Positions 8,621 to 17,072 of a DNA stretch of 64,000 nt are shown here, piece by piece. Both the position numbers and the translations under genes were made by a program. The first letter of the stretch is position 1. The number at the start of each line of letters is the position of its first letter. Source of the stretch: Fibrella rubiginis (GTDB taxonomy: Bacteria > Bacteroidota > Bacteroidia > Cytophagales > Spirosomataceae); contig NZ_JAFMYV010000012.1 of assembly GCF_017353185.1 (NCBI RefSeq), positions 147,074-211,073 of the forward strand, in the 5' to 3' direction. The notes under the pieces are model-generated. The model had not been told where the DNA came from, did no database searches, and saw only the letters and a list, made by a program, of their open reading frames with translations.

Positions 8621-9022
8621 ATGAAGTCTATTCTCTTTCTCACGCTGGTAGCCATCGGCTTTTTGTCGCTGCAGACCGGTACGCCCCCGGCTTTGTCAGG
8701 AGCGTCCGGAGCGCCGACTTCGGTGGCTGATACGGTGAAGACCGATCCCGAAACCGGGCTGGCCGTTGATAACAACCTGGCCCTGGTCCGGACGCATTGC
8801 ACAGGCTGCCATTCGACGAAGCTAATTCGGCAAAACCGCTTTACCCGCGACGGCTGGAAACAAAAGATTCGCTGGATGCAACGCACCCAGAAGCTCTGGG
8901 ACCTGGGCGAAGCAGAACCCGCCGTACTCGACTACCTGACCAAATACTACGGCCCCGACGACAAGCCGTTCGATGGTCGGCGGCTGCCCCTGCGCACCGA
9001 CCGCTGGCATGCCATGAACTAG
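8621..9022 (+). CDS. c-type cytochrome, probable electron acceptor of the sulfite dehydrogenase
   Basis: A 133-residue exported protein with a hydrophobic signal at the N terminus and one heme c motif, CTGCH (Cys60, Cys63, His64). A Met for axial ligation is available in IRWMQRTQ or at the C-terminal end. Size and position, 10 bp after the Mo enzyme on the same strand, match the cytochrome subunit of SorAB-type sulfite dehydrogenases. The electron-transfer partnership is inferred from the gene order. Confidence 0.85.
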   Translation: MKSILFLTLVAIGFLSLQTGTPPALSGASGAPTSVADTVKTDPETGLAVDNNLALVRTHCTGCHSTKLIRQNRFTRDGWKQKIRWMQRTQKLWDLGEAEPAVLDYLTKYYGPDDKPFDGRRLPLRTDRWHAMN

Positions 9023-9077
9023 CCTTATTTTTGTTCGTCAGTATTGCTCCTACCACACCGCTTTTTCCACCCGCCGT

Positions 9078-9848
9078 ATGTCTGCCAAAGCTTTTTACCA
9101 GACGTTTTTCCAGACCGAACAACTTTTTCGGCGTGCCGACGATGCCCTGTCTTTTCCAGCCCTGCACAACACGCCTGACGAGCAGCTCAGCCCGGCAGTC
9201 ACTACAGAATCGCTGCTTGTTGACGCAGAATCCGTTGATATTGAACCCATTGTCATTGCCATCAGCGACCCTGTTCTTCCACCTGTACCGGCAAAAACCG
9301 AGGTAGCCGACGTTGCGGTAACTGAGCCAGCGGGGCTAGTGCAACCAGCCGTTGTTGAAACGGCGGCGATCCTTGTTGAGCCTGCTCCGGTTGCGCCTGC
9401 GGCACCGGCAGCAACGCCACCGACTCAATCTACTGGTCAGCCAAACGATTCTAAACCACCCGTTTCGCGAAAGCCGGTATCGCCGCAGATAAGCCAGAAA
9501 GTGCTGATTCTGGTGGATGAGGAGATGCAGGCGAGCGATTTGCTCTTCCTCGAAAAAATCCTGAAAGCAGTGCATCTCGACATCGACGGTGTTGATCTGC
9601 TGAACGTGCATGGTACGAGCAACGTCAATTTCAGCGAACTGTTGAAGGGCAAGTACATTCATCACTTTTTCACCTTCGGCGTCCCCTTCAGCCGCATCAA
9701 CCTCGACATCCTGATGGATCGCTATCAGCCCGTCCGCTTCGATGGGATTACGTTCCTCATGGCCGATTCGCTGCCCGCCATTGAAACCGACGTGGCCCTG
9801 AAAAAGAAGCTCTGGGAAGCGTTGAAGAAGATTTTTCTGTGGCGATGA
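9078..9848 (+). CDS. unrecognised protein, Ala/Pro-rich linker plus conserved-looking C-terminal domain
   Basis: A 256-residue protein I cannot assign. Residues 1-30 look structured (SAKAFYQTFFQTEQLFRRAD). About 35-135 form a low-complexity Ala/Pro/Val/Thr-rich linker, and about 140-256 form a compact alpha/beta domain (KVLILVDEEMQASDLLFLEKILKAV… then HHFFTFGVPF… and a basic end FLWR). There is no signal peptide, so it is probably cytoplasmic. The layout suggests an adaptor whose flexible linker tethers the C-terminal domain. The alternating strand/helix pattern of that domain faintly recalls small polymerase-accessory subunits, but that is speculation. Confidence 0.7.
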   Translation: MSAKAFYQTFFQTEQLFRRADDALSFPALHNTPDEQLSPAVTTESLLVDAESVDIEPIVIAISDPVLPPVPAKTEVADVAVTEPAGLVQPAVVETAAILVEPAPVAPAAPAATPPTQSTGQPNDSKPPVSRKPVSPQISQKVLILVDEEMQASDLLFLEKILKAVHLDIDGVDLLNVHGTSNVNFSELLKGKYIHHFFTFGVPFSRINLDILMDRYQPVRFDGITFLMADSLPAIETDVALKKKLWEALKKIFLWR

Positions 9849-9860
9849 CCAGGGGGTGAT

Positions 9861-9940
9861 TGTTTGTCTGTTGGGTTGTTTGTGCGTTTATCTGTCGTTT
9901 TAACGTGCCAGCCTGAAGTCAACAACCCAACGGACAAACA
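9861..9940. repeat. 3'-end palindrome P2
   Basis: Arms 9861-9880 and 9921-9940 match at 19 of 20 positions and are built from TGTTTG/GTTGTT words, with CAAACACACAAACAAC continuing on the right. It starts 12 nt after the stop of the preceding gene and fills most of the gap to the permease start. Confidence 0.8.
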
Positions 9941-9960
9941 CACAAACAACTCAACAACCG

Positions 9961-11286
9961 ATGCCTAACCATCCTGATAGCCCACCCCTACGTCGCGTAT
10001 TGACCACCGCGCAACTTTGGGGCATCGCAGTGGGGCTGGTCATCTCTGGTGAGTATTTCGGCTGGAATTATGGCTGGTCTGTAGCGGGCACCATTGGTTT
10101 CGGAATAGCCACGGCCATTGTCACGGTGTTTTACATCGCCTTCGTTTTCAGCTACACCGAACTGACGGCGGCCATTCCTGATGCGGGTGGGCCATTTGCC
10201 TACGCCTACCGCGCCTTCGGCCCCACCGGCGGATTCCTGGCCGGGTTTGCTACGCTGGTCGATTTTTTGCTGGCCCCGCCCGCCATCGCTGCCGCCCTGG
10301 GTGCCTACGCCCACTTTCTGAACCCGGCCCTGTCGTCGCTGTGGGTGAGCGTTGTTTCGTACGTCGTCTTTGTGGGCATCAATATGCTCGGTGTACGCGA
10401 CTCGGCTAATTTTTCGCTTGTCGTGACCATCCTCGCGGTCGTTGAACTGCTGGTGTTCATGATTCTGGTGGCTCCGGCGTTCAACGTTAGTAACGTGGTG
10501 GCGCATACCGAAGATTTTCATTGGACGGGTGTTTTTGCGGCCCTGCCGTTTGCCATCTGGTTCTACCTGGCTATCGAGGGGGTGGCGATGGTGGCCGAAG
10601 AAGTACGCGACCCCCGCCGTACCATCCCCCGCGCCTACCTGCTCAGTATCGGCACGCTGGTGTTGCTGGCGGTGGGTACCATGCTGCTCTGCGCCGGGGC
10701 GGGTGACTGGCGGCGCCTCGCCACCATCGACTACCCCCTGCCCGAAACCTTGTCGATGGTGCTGGGCCACAACAGCGTCTGGACAAAGCTGTTTGCCAGT
10801 ATTGGTTTGTTTGGGCTGATTGCGTCGTTTCACTGCAACACGCTGGGCTACTCACGGCAGATTTACGTATTGGCCCGCAACGGCTACCTGCCTGCGTTTC
10901 TGGCGCAGGTAAACGAGCGGTTTCGTACGCCGCACTGGGCACTCGTCACGGGCGGGGGCATTGGCCTGGTGGCCCTTTTTTCGGGCAGCACCAACCAGAT
11001 TATTGTGCTTTCGGTACTGGGGGCCATGGCTATGTATACGATCAGTCTGCTTAGTCTGTTGGCCCTTCGGAAACAGGAGCCCAACCTGGAAAGACCCTTT
11101 AAAACGCCATTTTATCCGTTTTTGCCGCTCTTAGCCCTCTTTCTGTCCCTAATTTGCTTACTTGCCATCATCTACTTCAATCCCTGGCTTAGCGGCTTAT
11201 TCGCTGGCCTTGGCGGACTGTCGCTGTTACTATTCCGGCTGGTGGGCCGTCGGGCTGTTCCTGTCAAGGTCAATGTGCTCGACTAG
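9961..11286 (+). CDS. eat: ethanolamine-type permease (APC superfamily)
   Basis: A 441-residue inner-membrane transporter with about 12 hydrophobic segments. The N-terminal GIAVGLVISGEYFGWNYGW is characteristic of ethanolamine permeases within the amino acid/polyamine/organocation superfamily, and the following EL.AAIPDAGGPFAYA region is the usual APC signature. It should import ethanolamine or a close analogue by proton symport. No ethanolamine ammonia-lyase (eutBC) or shell genes are nearby, so the substrate cannot be confirmed from context. The two genes after it on the same strand are unrelated membrane proteins. Confidence 0.82.
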   Translation: MPNHPDSPPLRRVLTTAQLWGIAVGLVISGEYFGWNYGWSVAGTIGFGIATAIVTVFYIAFVFSYTELTAAIPDAGGPFAYAYRAFGPTGGFLAGFATLVDFLLAPPAIAAALGAYAHFLNPALSSLWVSVVSYVVFVGINMLGVRDSANFSLVVTILAVVELLVFMILVAPAFNVSNVVAHTEDFHWTGVFAALPFAIWFYLAIEGVAMVAEEVRDPRRTIPRAYLLSIGTLVLLAVGTMLLCAGAGDWRRLATIDYPLPETLSMVLGHNSVWTKLFASIGLFGLIASFHCNTLGYSRQIYVLARNGYLPAFLAQVNERFRTPHWALVTGGGIGLVALFSGSTNQIIVLSVLGAMAMYTISLLSLLALRKQEPNLERPFKTPFYPFLPLLALFLSLICLLAIIYFNPWLSGLFAGLGGLSLLLFRLVGRRAVPVKVNVLD

Positions 11287-11306
11287 CCGATTATGCTTGC
11301 CTCATT

Positions 11307-12038
11307 ATGATTGCATCGTCTTTCCCATACGCGCCCGTCGCTTTGTCGCGGGTATTACCTCCGTTGCCTGGCTGGCTTGCCGACGAGGCTAGCCTGGCCG
11401 ACGAAGCGGTGCTGTTTGGCCTATCAGAAGCCCGGCCTGAGGAGCGCGTAGCCCAAATCAGACTGGCCTTTGCGGAACGAACGGTATGGCTGGAAAAGCA
11501 GATCGAGCAGGCACAGGAGCAGGTTGGCGACCTTAACCTGGCTATCGAAACAGCCCATGCCCAACTACATGAGCGTCGATCAGGCCCACAACCGCCCCGT
11601 GCCGAACGTTTGTTTTCGGTGGCGGGGCAACGGTTCCTGCTTTGGTTGGTCGTGTCGCTGCTGATTAGCGCCGGGGCTTTCTGGAGTGTAGATACGTTGT
11701 TTCCGGCCACATCAGTAGGTTTGTTGATGGGTGCCCTACTGGGTATGGCTGGCGTTGGCGTGGCCCTGATTCGCTACCGTTTCGACCAGAAAGCCCGCCT
11801 GGAGCAACAGCGGGCCGACCGGTTGCATCATGACGAACAAACGACCAAGGCACGCGCCGAAGTGGCTGATCTTCAGTTGGCTAAGCAACAAGTAATCAGC
11901 AGTCTGTACCAGGCTGAGGCCCATCGTGACGCGCAATACGCCCACCGCGACCGGCTGATTCGCCTGTTCGAGAGTGAGTTCGATCTGGCCCGCAGCCTGC
12001 GCTACAGCCTCAAACCCGATGACGCCCCCTATGTCTGA
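11307..12038 (+). CDS. coiled-coil membrane protein of unknown function (module A)
   Basis: A 243-residue protein, not recognised. It has a heptad-rich N-terminal region (about 50-95, …WLEKQIEQAQEQVGDLNLAIETAHAQL), two adjacent membrane segments (about 110-155, LLWLVVSLLISAGAFW and VGLLMGALLGMAGVGVAL) and a second coiled coil (about 160-225). Both coiled coils would face the same side of the membrane. The next gene begins inside its last codons (8-bp overlap), which implies translational coupling and a joint function with another protein of similar architecture. Confidence 0.75.
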   Translation: MIASSFPYAPVALSRVLPPLPGWLADEASLADEAVLFGLSEARPEERVAQIRLAFAERTVWLEKQIEQAQEQVGDLNLAIETAHAQLHERRSGPQPPRAERLFSVAGQRFLLWLVVSLLISAGAFWSVDTLFPATSVGLLMGALLGMAGVGVALIRYRFDQKARLEQQRADRLHHDEQTTKARAEVADLQLAKQQVISSLYQAEAHRDAQYAHRDRLIRLFESEFDLARSLRYSLKPDDAPYV

Positions 12039-13326
12039 CTACCAGCATGGCTACGACAGTGGTCGCGACGGAGCACCCCGCGATTCGTTTGAAAGCCTGG
12101 TTTCCAGCCAGGAGCACGAGGTTTTTCTGGTCAAACAAATTGCCCGGCGCGAAGCCGACATTCAGTGGCTGGATGCGCAGATCGAGCGGACTACGACCCA
12201 ACGGGAAAATCTTCAGCAACAAATTCTTCCGCTGATCAGCTCACTGGCGGCGGCTACAGCACCTCTCCAACAAATACGTGAGCAACACGCTGCTATTCAG
12301 GCCGAACAGGCTCAGCTACTGGCTCGTCGCGCCGCCAGTACCCCAGAATATTCCGTAGTGGGCGGGCTATTTTTCTTTGTGGCGGGCCTGTCGTTTTTGC
12401 TGGGCGACCTGGTAATCTCGCACGAGATTGTGGCCTATGCGCTCAACATCCGCGATAACGTAGAAGCCTGGGCCTTTGCTGCCGGGCTGGCCATGGTAAC
12501 GGTGCTGCTGAAACCTGCTTATGACCGACTGCTTGAACGCCCCTACCAAACGGACCCCGCCCGGTATGGCGCGCGGTATAGCCGTTTCAAGCTCATGATG
12601 GCCGGTTTTGCCCTCATTACCCTGATGGTACTCGGCTGGTTTCGGTACGAAGCCTACCGCACCGATCAGCTTAAAGCGGCCATCAACCGCAGCATCCGGC
12701 AGTTGCAGCAAAACGCACAACCTACCGACGACAGCGCCGTTTCGGTGGGGGTTGACCCGGCTATGTTGGCCCAGATAGACGTAAAGTTGCAGCAGTCCGG
12801 CGCGATGAACATGGCACTGGTGAGCAGCCCGTGGGCCATGCTGTCGTTTGTGCTGAGCGGACTGCTGTTTGCGCTGGCGGGTGCTGTTTGTCTGGGTATT
12901 GGTTTGCCCGTCTTGGCCCTGTTCTGGACACGCTGGCTACAAATTGACCGCCGACGGGCCGTGTTGCGCAAGCGGGAAAAGGCGCTGCTGCGTGAACTGA
13001 CGCCATTGGAAGCAACGTACAGTGAGCATGATGCACACCGGCTGGCACTGGCTGAACAGCTAGCCCAACTACCCGTGGGTGCCGAATTGCATCAGCAGAG
13101 GCAGGCGTTAATCACAGAAACAGAGGGTCTGGCTAACGAACTCCGGCTCGCCATTACCGACAGGCGCATTGCCCACTATAACGACGGCTATGCCAAAGGA
13201 GAAGCCGCCCGCGACCTGCCTCAATCACGCTATAGTCAGGACGAAATCAACGCGCTGATGCCCCGCCCCCATCAGGCCATCCGGCAGTTGATTCGGCAAC
13301 GTCTCGATCAGCAAAACGATCAGTAG
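12031..13326 (+). CDS. coiled-coil membrane protein of unknown function (module B)
   Basis: A 431-residue protein, not recognised. The ATG at 12031 is chosen because it overlaps the previous stop by 8 bp; two earlier in-frame starts (11974, 12019) would extend the overlap. It shows an N-terminal coiled coil (about 25-95), two membrane segments (about 108-160), a third (about 188-205), a pair near 265-305, then a long charged coiled coil. A short motif appears near both ends (YQHGYDSGRDGA and YNDGYAKGEAARD). The shared coiled-coil/membrane pattern with the preceding gene suggests a hetero-oligomeric membrane assembly. Confidence 0.75.
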   Translation: MSDYQHGYDSGRDGAPRDSFESLVSSQEHEVFLVKQIARREADIQWLDAQIERTTTQRENLQQQILPLISSLAAATAPLQQIREQHAAIQAEQAQLLARRAASTPEYSVVGGLFFFVAGLSFLLGDLVISHEIVAYALNIRDNVEAWAFAAGLAMVTVLLKPAYDRLLERPYQTDPARYGARYSRFKLMMAGFALITLMVLGWFRYEAYRTDQLKAAINRSIRQLQQNAQPTDDSAVSVGVDPAMLAQIDVKLQQSGAMNMALVSSPWAMLSFVLSGLLFALAGAVCLGIGLPVLALFWTRWLQIDRRRAVLRKREKALLRELTPLEATYSEHDAHRLALAEQLAQLPVGAELHQQRQALITETEGLANELRLAITDRRIAHYNDGYAKGEAARDLPQSRYSQDEINALMPRPHQAIRQLIRQRLDQQNDQ

Positions 13327-13552
13327 AAAACAGGGCAGCCGGCTCGGGTAATACTCAATGAATTCGGGTAACGCTTCAGGGCAGCGGCTACATACCGATA
13401 ACTCACTTTACCCTGTATAAGTGGGCAGCTTCATGTACTAATGCACTATTTTGCAGACCAAAACCCAGAGATAATTTCGTGGTAATAGTCTGATCACTAT
13501 AGGCAATTATCTTGGAGGAAAAATAGACCCATCAACGTTCTTCCCGCTGTTT

Positions 13553-16500
13553 ATGCACCAACCACTACGGTTTCTCTGGCTCCTTATTACGGGAGCTTTT
13601 TTTATGGTTGCCCAGGTTTCTGTTGGGCAAGTCACCCTGAACAATTCCGGAAATTACACGGAAACGTTTGATGGTATTGGCACTGGCTACCCCACGGGCT
13701 GGACCAGTTACACAGGGGCAACGGCCACATCATTGGGTAATGCCGTTGTGCTAACTACAGCAACCACTTCGTGGAACAACACGGCGGGAGCGTTCAAAAA
13801 CTTCGCATCGGGTGATATTGGCGCGTCGGGTACACAAGCCTCGGCAACTGACCGGGCCCTGGGCTTGCGGCAAACGGGTGCCTTTGGCGATCCCGGCGCT
13901 GCTTTTGCGCTTCAGTTGGCCAACACAACCGGCTATCAGGCATTTAACCTGACGTTTAAACTTCAAAGCCTGGACGCCACGGCCGTAGGTCGGCAAACAA
14001 CCTGGCGCGTAGACTACGGTTTTGGCGCATCACCCACCGTCTACACAGCCATTGCCACCACGCCTACACCGCTCACAACCACCTATGGCACCTTTGCCAA
14101 CCAGACCGTTACAGTCAATTTTAGCAACGTGTTAGACAACCAGCCCGGGCCAGTCTGGATACGTATAGTGGCATTAGCCGCGACAACCGGCAGCGGTACC
14201 CGTGCCTCAACGGGTATTGACGATTTTACCCTTACCTACTCTACGGTTTCGGCAACAGCCCCTTCGCTGTTTGCTAACCCGGCCACGTTAACGGGCTTTT
14301 TCACCCTGCAGGGCACTCCATCGGCGGTTAAATCCTATACGCTGACAGGGTCCAATCTGGGAGCGGGCAACGTAGTGGCTACAGCCCCAACGGGCTACGA
14401 ACTGGCCGTTAGCGGCACCACGTCCTTCGCGTCGACTCTTTCCCTGCCAACCACCAGCGGCACGATTAGTCAGCCCGTCGATGTGCGGTTGTCGGGGGCA
14501 GGGGCAGGCACGGTGAGCGGTACCATCACCCACACCACGGGTACTACGGCAGTGGCGTCGGTCAGCGTGAGCGGTCTGGTCGACACGGGCGGCGGGCAGG
14601 TTGGCCCCTGCGGCACGAGCCAGTCTATCCTCTCGGCACGGCAACTCGGTACGGGTCAGGTGGTCACTATTTCGGGTCGACTGACGGTGTCCGGGCAGTT
14701 TGCCAATGGGCGGAACTATTACCTGCAGGATGCAGGGGGAGGCATCGCCATTTTCGATTCGCCCGATAACCGGGGCATCGACTACGCCCTTGGCGATTTT
14801 ATTCAGGTAACGGGCACCACAGATGCGTTTAATTCAGACAAACAGCTGAAAACCATCACCTGCTTTGGCCGGATCGGTACGGACAATGTACCCGTAACGC
14901 CTACCCCAATTGCCGCTGCTGACCTCTGCAATTACCAGGGGCAACTGGTGTCTATCTCGAACGTATCGTTTGCCGCTGCTGCCGGAACAACGTTTGTGGG
15001 CAGCACCAACTACGCGCTCACCGGCCTCCCCGGTCAGGTACGGATATACAATACCACCAACCTTGTCAGTTCACTGCGCCCAACCGGCACCACCAGCATC
15101 ACGGGCGTAGTAGGCGTGTTCAACTCGACCTGCCAGATTTTCCCCCGCTTTATTTCCGACGTTGACGGGGCGGTAGCCAATTCGGGGGCGGTATGTGGTG
15201 TGCCAACCATTACGCCTGACCCCAACGCACTGGATGTGATCATCTGGAACGTAGAGTGGCTGGGCAACCCCGCCAACGGTCCCAGCCAGAGCGGCGCGGG
15301 CGATGCTACGCAGATTGCCAACGTGACCACCGTGCTCAAAAACCTCAACGCCGATGTGTTTATGCTCGAAGAGGTGTGTCAGTATAACGCTGCCAACCCA
15401 ACCGACAACAGCACCGCGTTTGGTCAGCTGATCAACGGACTCAACAGCCAATATGGCGCTGGCACCTACGCGGGCGAATGCTCACCGGCAGTGTCGGGTA
15501 GTGTGCCCGATGCCAACCCACAGCGGGTGTGCATCATCTACAAATCTGCCCTAGTGACCAAAGTGGCCAGCCGCCCACTGCTGACGGGTGCTACTGTGAC
15601 GGGCTACCCCACAGGCAATCCATCGCAATTCTACGCTTCAGGCCGACTGCCATTTATGTTTACGGGTCAGGTCACGATCAACAGTGATAGCAAAACGGTT
15701 CGTTTCATAGGTATCCATGCCAAGTCGGGGTCTGACCAGACGTCCTATAATCGCCGGGTGTATGACACAAAGGCCCTCTACGATACCTTGGTGGCCCAAT
15801 ACCCCAACGACCTGATCATCTACGCGGGCGATATCAACGATGACGTAGACAAGTCTATTTACCTGACCGACCCAACCAATAACGTGGCCGCCATCAGCAG
15901 CTACAAGCCGTTTCTCTACACCGATCCGAACGAAACGAACATCAACGGCACCCGGCCGAATGCCAATTTTGTGGCCATCACCAAAGCCCTGAGTGACGCG
16001 GGTTGTGCCTCAACGGTCAGCTACCCCGACATCATCGACCACATCATCGTGTCGAACGAAATGGCCCCAGCCTACGTCGCCAACTCGGTAACGCGGATCA
16101 CGCCCAACATCAGTAACTACGGCAACACCACCACCGACCACTACCCGATCTACGCCAAATTCAACCTGGCGAGTGCCCTACCCGTGCAGTTGGTCGATTT
16201 CCGGGCCACGGTAGTTGGTGATCAGGTGTCGCTGGGCTGGGAAACAGCGATGGAGAAAGACGCGGCTCAGTTTGTGGTGGAGCGGAGTGCAGACCTAAAC
16301 GAATTTGGCGCTATTGGGCAGCTAAAGCCCGTAGGCAATTCAACCACGCGCCAAACCTACACGCTGGTTGACAAGGCCCCCCGCCCCGGCACCAACTACT
16401 ACCGCCTTCGCACCGTAGACCAGGACGGTACCAGTCAGCTAAGCAAAGTGGTGGCCGCCACCATCGACGACGTGACGCCCGTGATGACCGTGACGGGAAA

Positions 16501-16720
16501 TCCCATTACTGACGGCAAAATCAGGCTCGCCGTGCGCAACATGGCCGGAGCTACCTACCAGCTTCGCACCATTACGGGGCAGACGATTCGGACTACGGTA
16601 ACGAACCAGAACGACCGTCTGGTTGAACTGCAACTGGGTCAGCCCGTCAGCGCGGGTCTCTACCTGCTGGAAGGTACCATCGGCACGGCGCAACAGGTCG
16701 TGAAAATTTTGGCCGACTGA
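13553..16720 (+). CDS. large secreted endonuclease/exonuclease/phosphatase protein with T9SS sorting domain
   Basis: A 1055-residue exported protein with an N-terminal signal (…FLWLLITGAFFMVAQVSVGQ). After a beta-sandwich region come an OB-like domain (about 355-445, QVVTISGRLTVSG…), an EEP nuclease/phosphatase domain (about 558-865; begins VIIWNVEWLGN, contains FMLEEV, YAGDIND and the final TTDHYPIYAKF) and a C-terminal domain ending VSAGLYLLEG…VVKILAD, typical of type A T9SS sorting. It is predicted to be secreted through the type IX system and to hydrolyse extracellular DNA or phosphodiesters. It is a single transcription unit with no partner genes. Confidence 0.88.
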   Translation: MHQPLRFLWLLITGAFFMVAQVSVGQVTLNNSGNYTETFDGIGTGYPTGWTSYTGATATSLGNAVVLTTATTSWNNTAGAFKNFASGDIGASGTQASATDRALGLRQTGAFGDPGAAFALQLANTTGYQAFNLTFKLQSLDATAVGRQTTWRVDYGFGASPTVYTAIATTPTPLTTTYGTFANQTVTVNFSNVLDNQPGPVWIRIVALAATTGSGTRASTGIDDFTLTYSTVSATAPSLFANPATLTGFFTLQGTPSAVKSYTLTGSNLGAGNVVATAPTGYELAVSGTTSFASTLSLPTTSGTISQPVDVRLSGAGAGTVSGTITHTTGTTAVASVSVSGLVDTGGGQVGPCGTSQSILSARQLGTGQVVTISGRLTVSGQFANGRNYYLQDAGGGIAIFDSPDNRGIDYALGDFIQVTGTTDAFNSDKQLKTITCFGRIGTDNVPVTPTPIAAADLCNYQGQLVSISNVSFAAAAGTTFVGSTNYALTGLPGQVRIYNTTNLVSSLRPTGTTSITGVVGVFNSTCQIFPRFISDVDGAVANSGAVCGVPTITPDPNALDVIIWNVEWLGNPANGPSQSGAGDATQIANVTTVLKNLNADVFMLEEVCQYNAANPTDNSTAFGQLINGLNSQYGAGTYAGECSPAVSGSVPDANPQRVCIIYKSALVTKVASRPLLTGATVTGYPTGNPSQFYASGRLPFMFTGQVTINSDSKTVRFIGIHAKSGSDQTSYNRRVYDTKALYDTLVAQYPNDLIIYAGDINDDVDKSIYLTDPTNNVAAISSYKPFLYTDPNETNINGTRPNANFVAITKALSDAGCASTVSYPDIIDHIIVSNEMAPAYVANSVTRITPNISNYGNTTTDHYPIYAKFNLASALPVQLVDFRATVVGDQVSLGWETAMEKDAAQFVVERSADLNEFGAIGQLKPVGNSTTRQTYTLVDKAPRPGTNYYRLRTVDQDGTSQLSKVVAATIDDVTPVMTVTGNPITDGKIRLAVRNMAGATYQLRTITGQTIRTTVTNQNDRLVELQLGQPVSAGLYLLEGTIGTAQQVVKILAD

Positions 16721-16746
16721 TGGTTAGGTTAAGTTCGTTCAGGCTT

Positions 16747-16855
16747 CGCGCGTGATGCCCTTCGACAAGCTCAGGGTGACGACGAGCTTGAATCAACACA
16801 GGAGGATTGTTCTGGTGGCTTGTCACCCTGAGCCTGTCGAAGGGCACGATGCGCG
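16747..16855. repeat. 3'-end palindrome P3 (D-block)
   Basis: Arms 16747-16780 and 16822-16855 (34 nt each, about 85 % matched) contain the block CCCTTCGACAAGCTCAGGG/GTCACCCTGAGCCTGTCGA, flanked on the outside by the core GGCTTCGCGC on the left and GCGCGTAGCC on the right. It follows the nuclease stop by 26 nt in a convergent gap. Confidence 0.88.
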
Positions 16856-16930
16856 TAGCCACCAGCGCTACCGCAACAGATACGGCGAATACATAAGTTA
16901 TATAGCTTATTTAATTTGCCTCTTGCAACC

Positions 16931-16984
16931 AAAACCCCGTCTGGAGTATCCTGTCAATAAATAGGATATGCCGGACGGGGTTTT
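16931..16984. terminator. bidirectional intrinsic terminator
   Basis: A hairpin with arms AAAACCCCGTC and GACGGGGTTTT and an inner stem of TATCCT/AGGATA. T runs on both outer sides let it serve the convergent nuclease and ABC-ATPase genes. The rest of the 352-bp gap holds palindrome P3 and about 75 bp of AT-rich DNA with no other signal. Confidence 0.8.
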
Positions 16985-17072
16985 GCGTCAAAACCAACTT
17001 AGATAAGCACGTTTGTGAAGTACGTAGTGCTTTTTTTGCTACCTAAGAGCAAAAACGTGTGCCTACACAGCA

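Noticed and set aside
9988..10833. 281-codon minus-strand frame
   Set aside because: Antisense shadow of the permease; His/Gln/Arg-rich composition without motifs.
9961..13326. Ethanolamine microcompartment locus
   Set aside because: Only the permease resembles the pathway; no lyase or shell genes are present.
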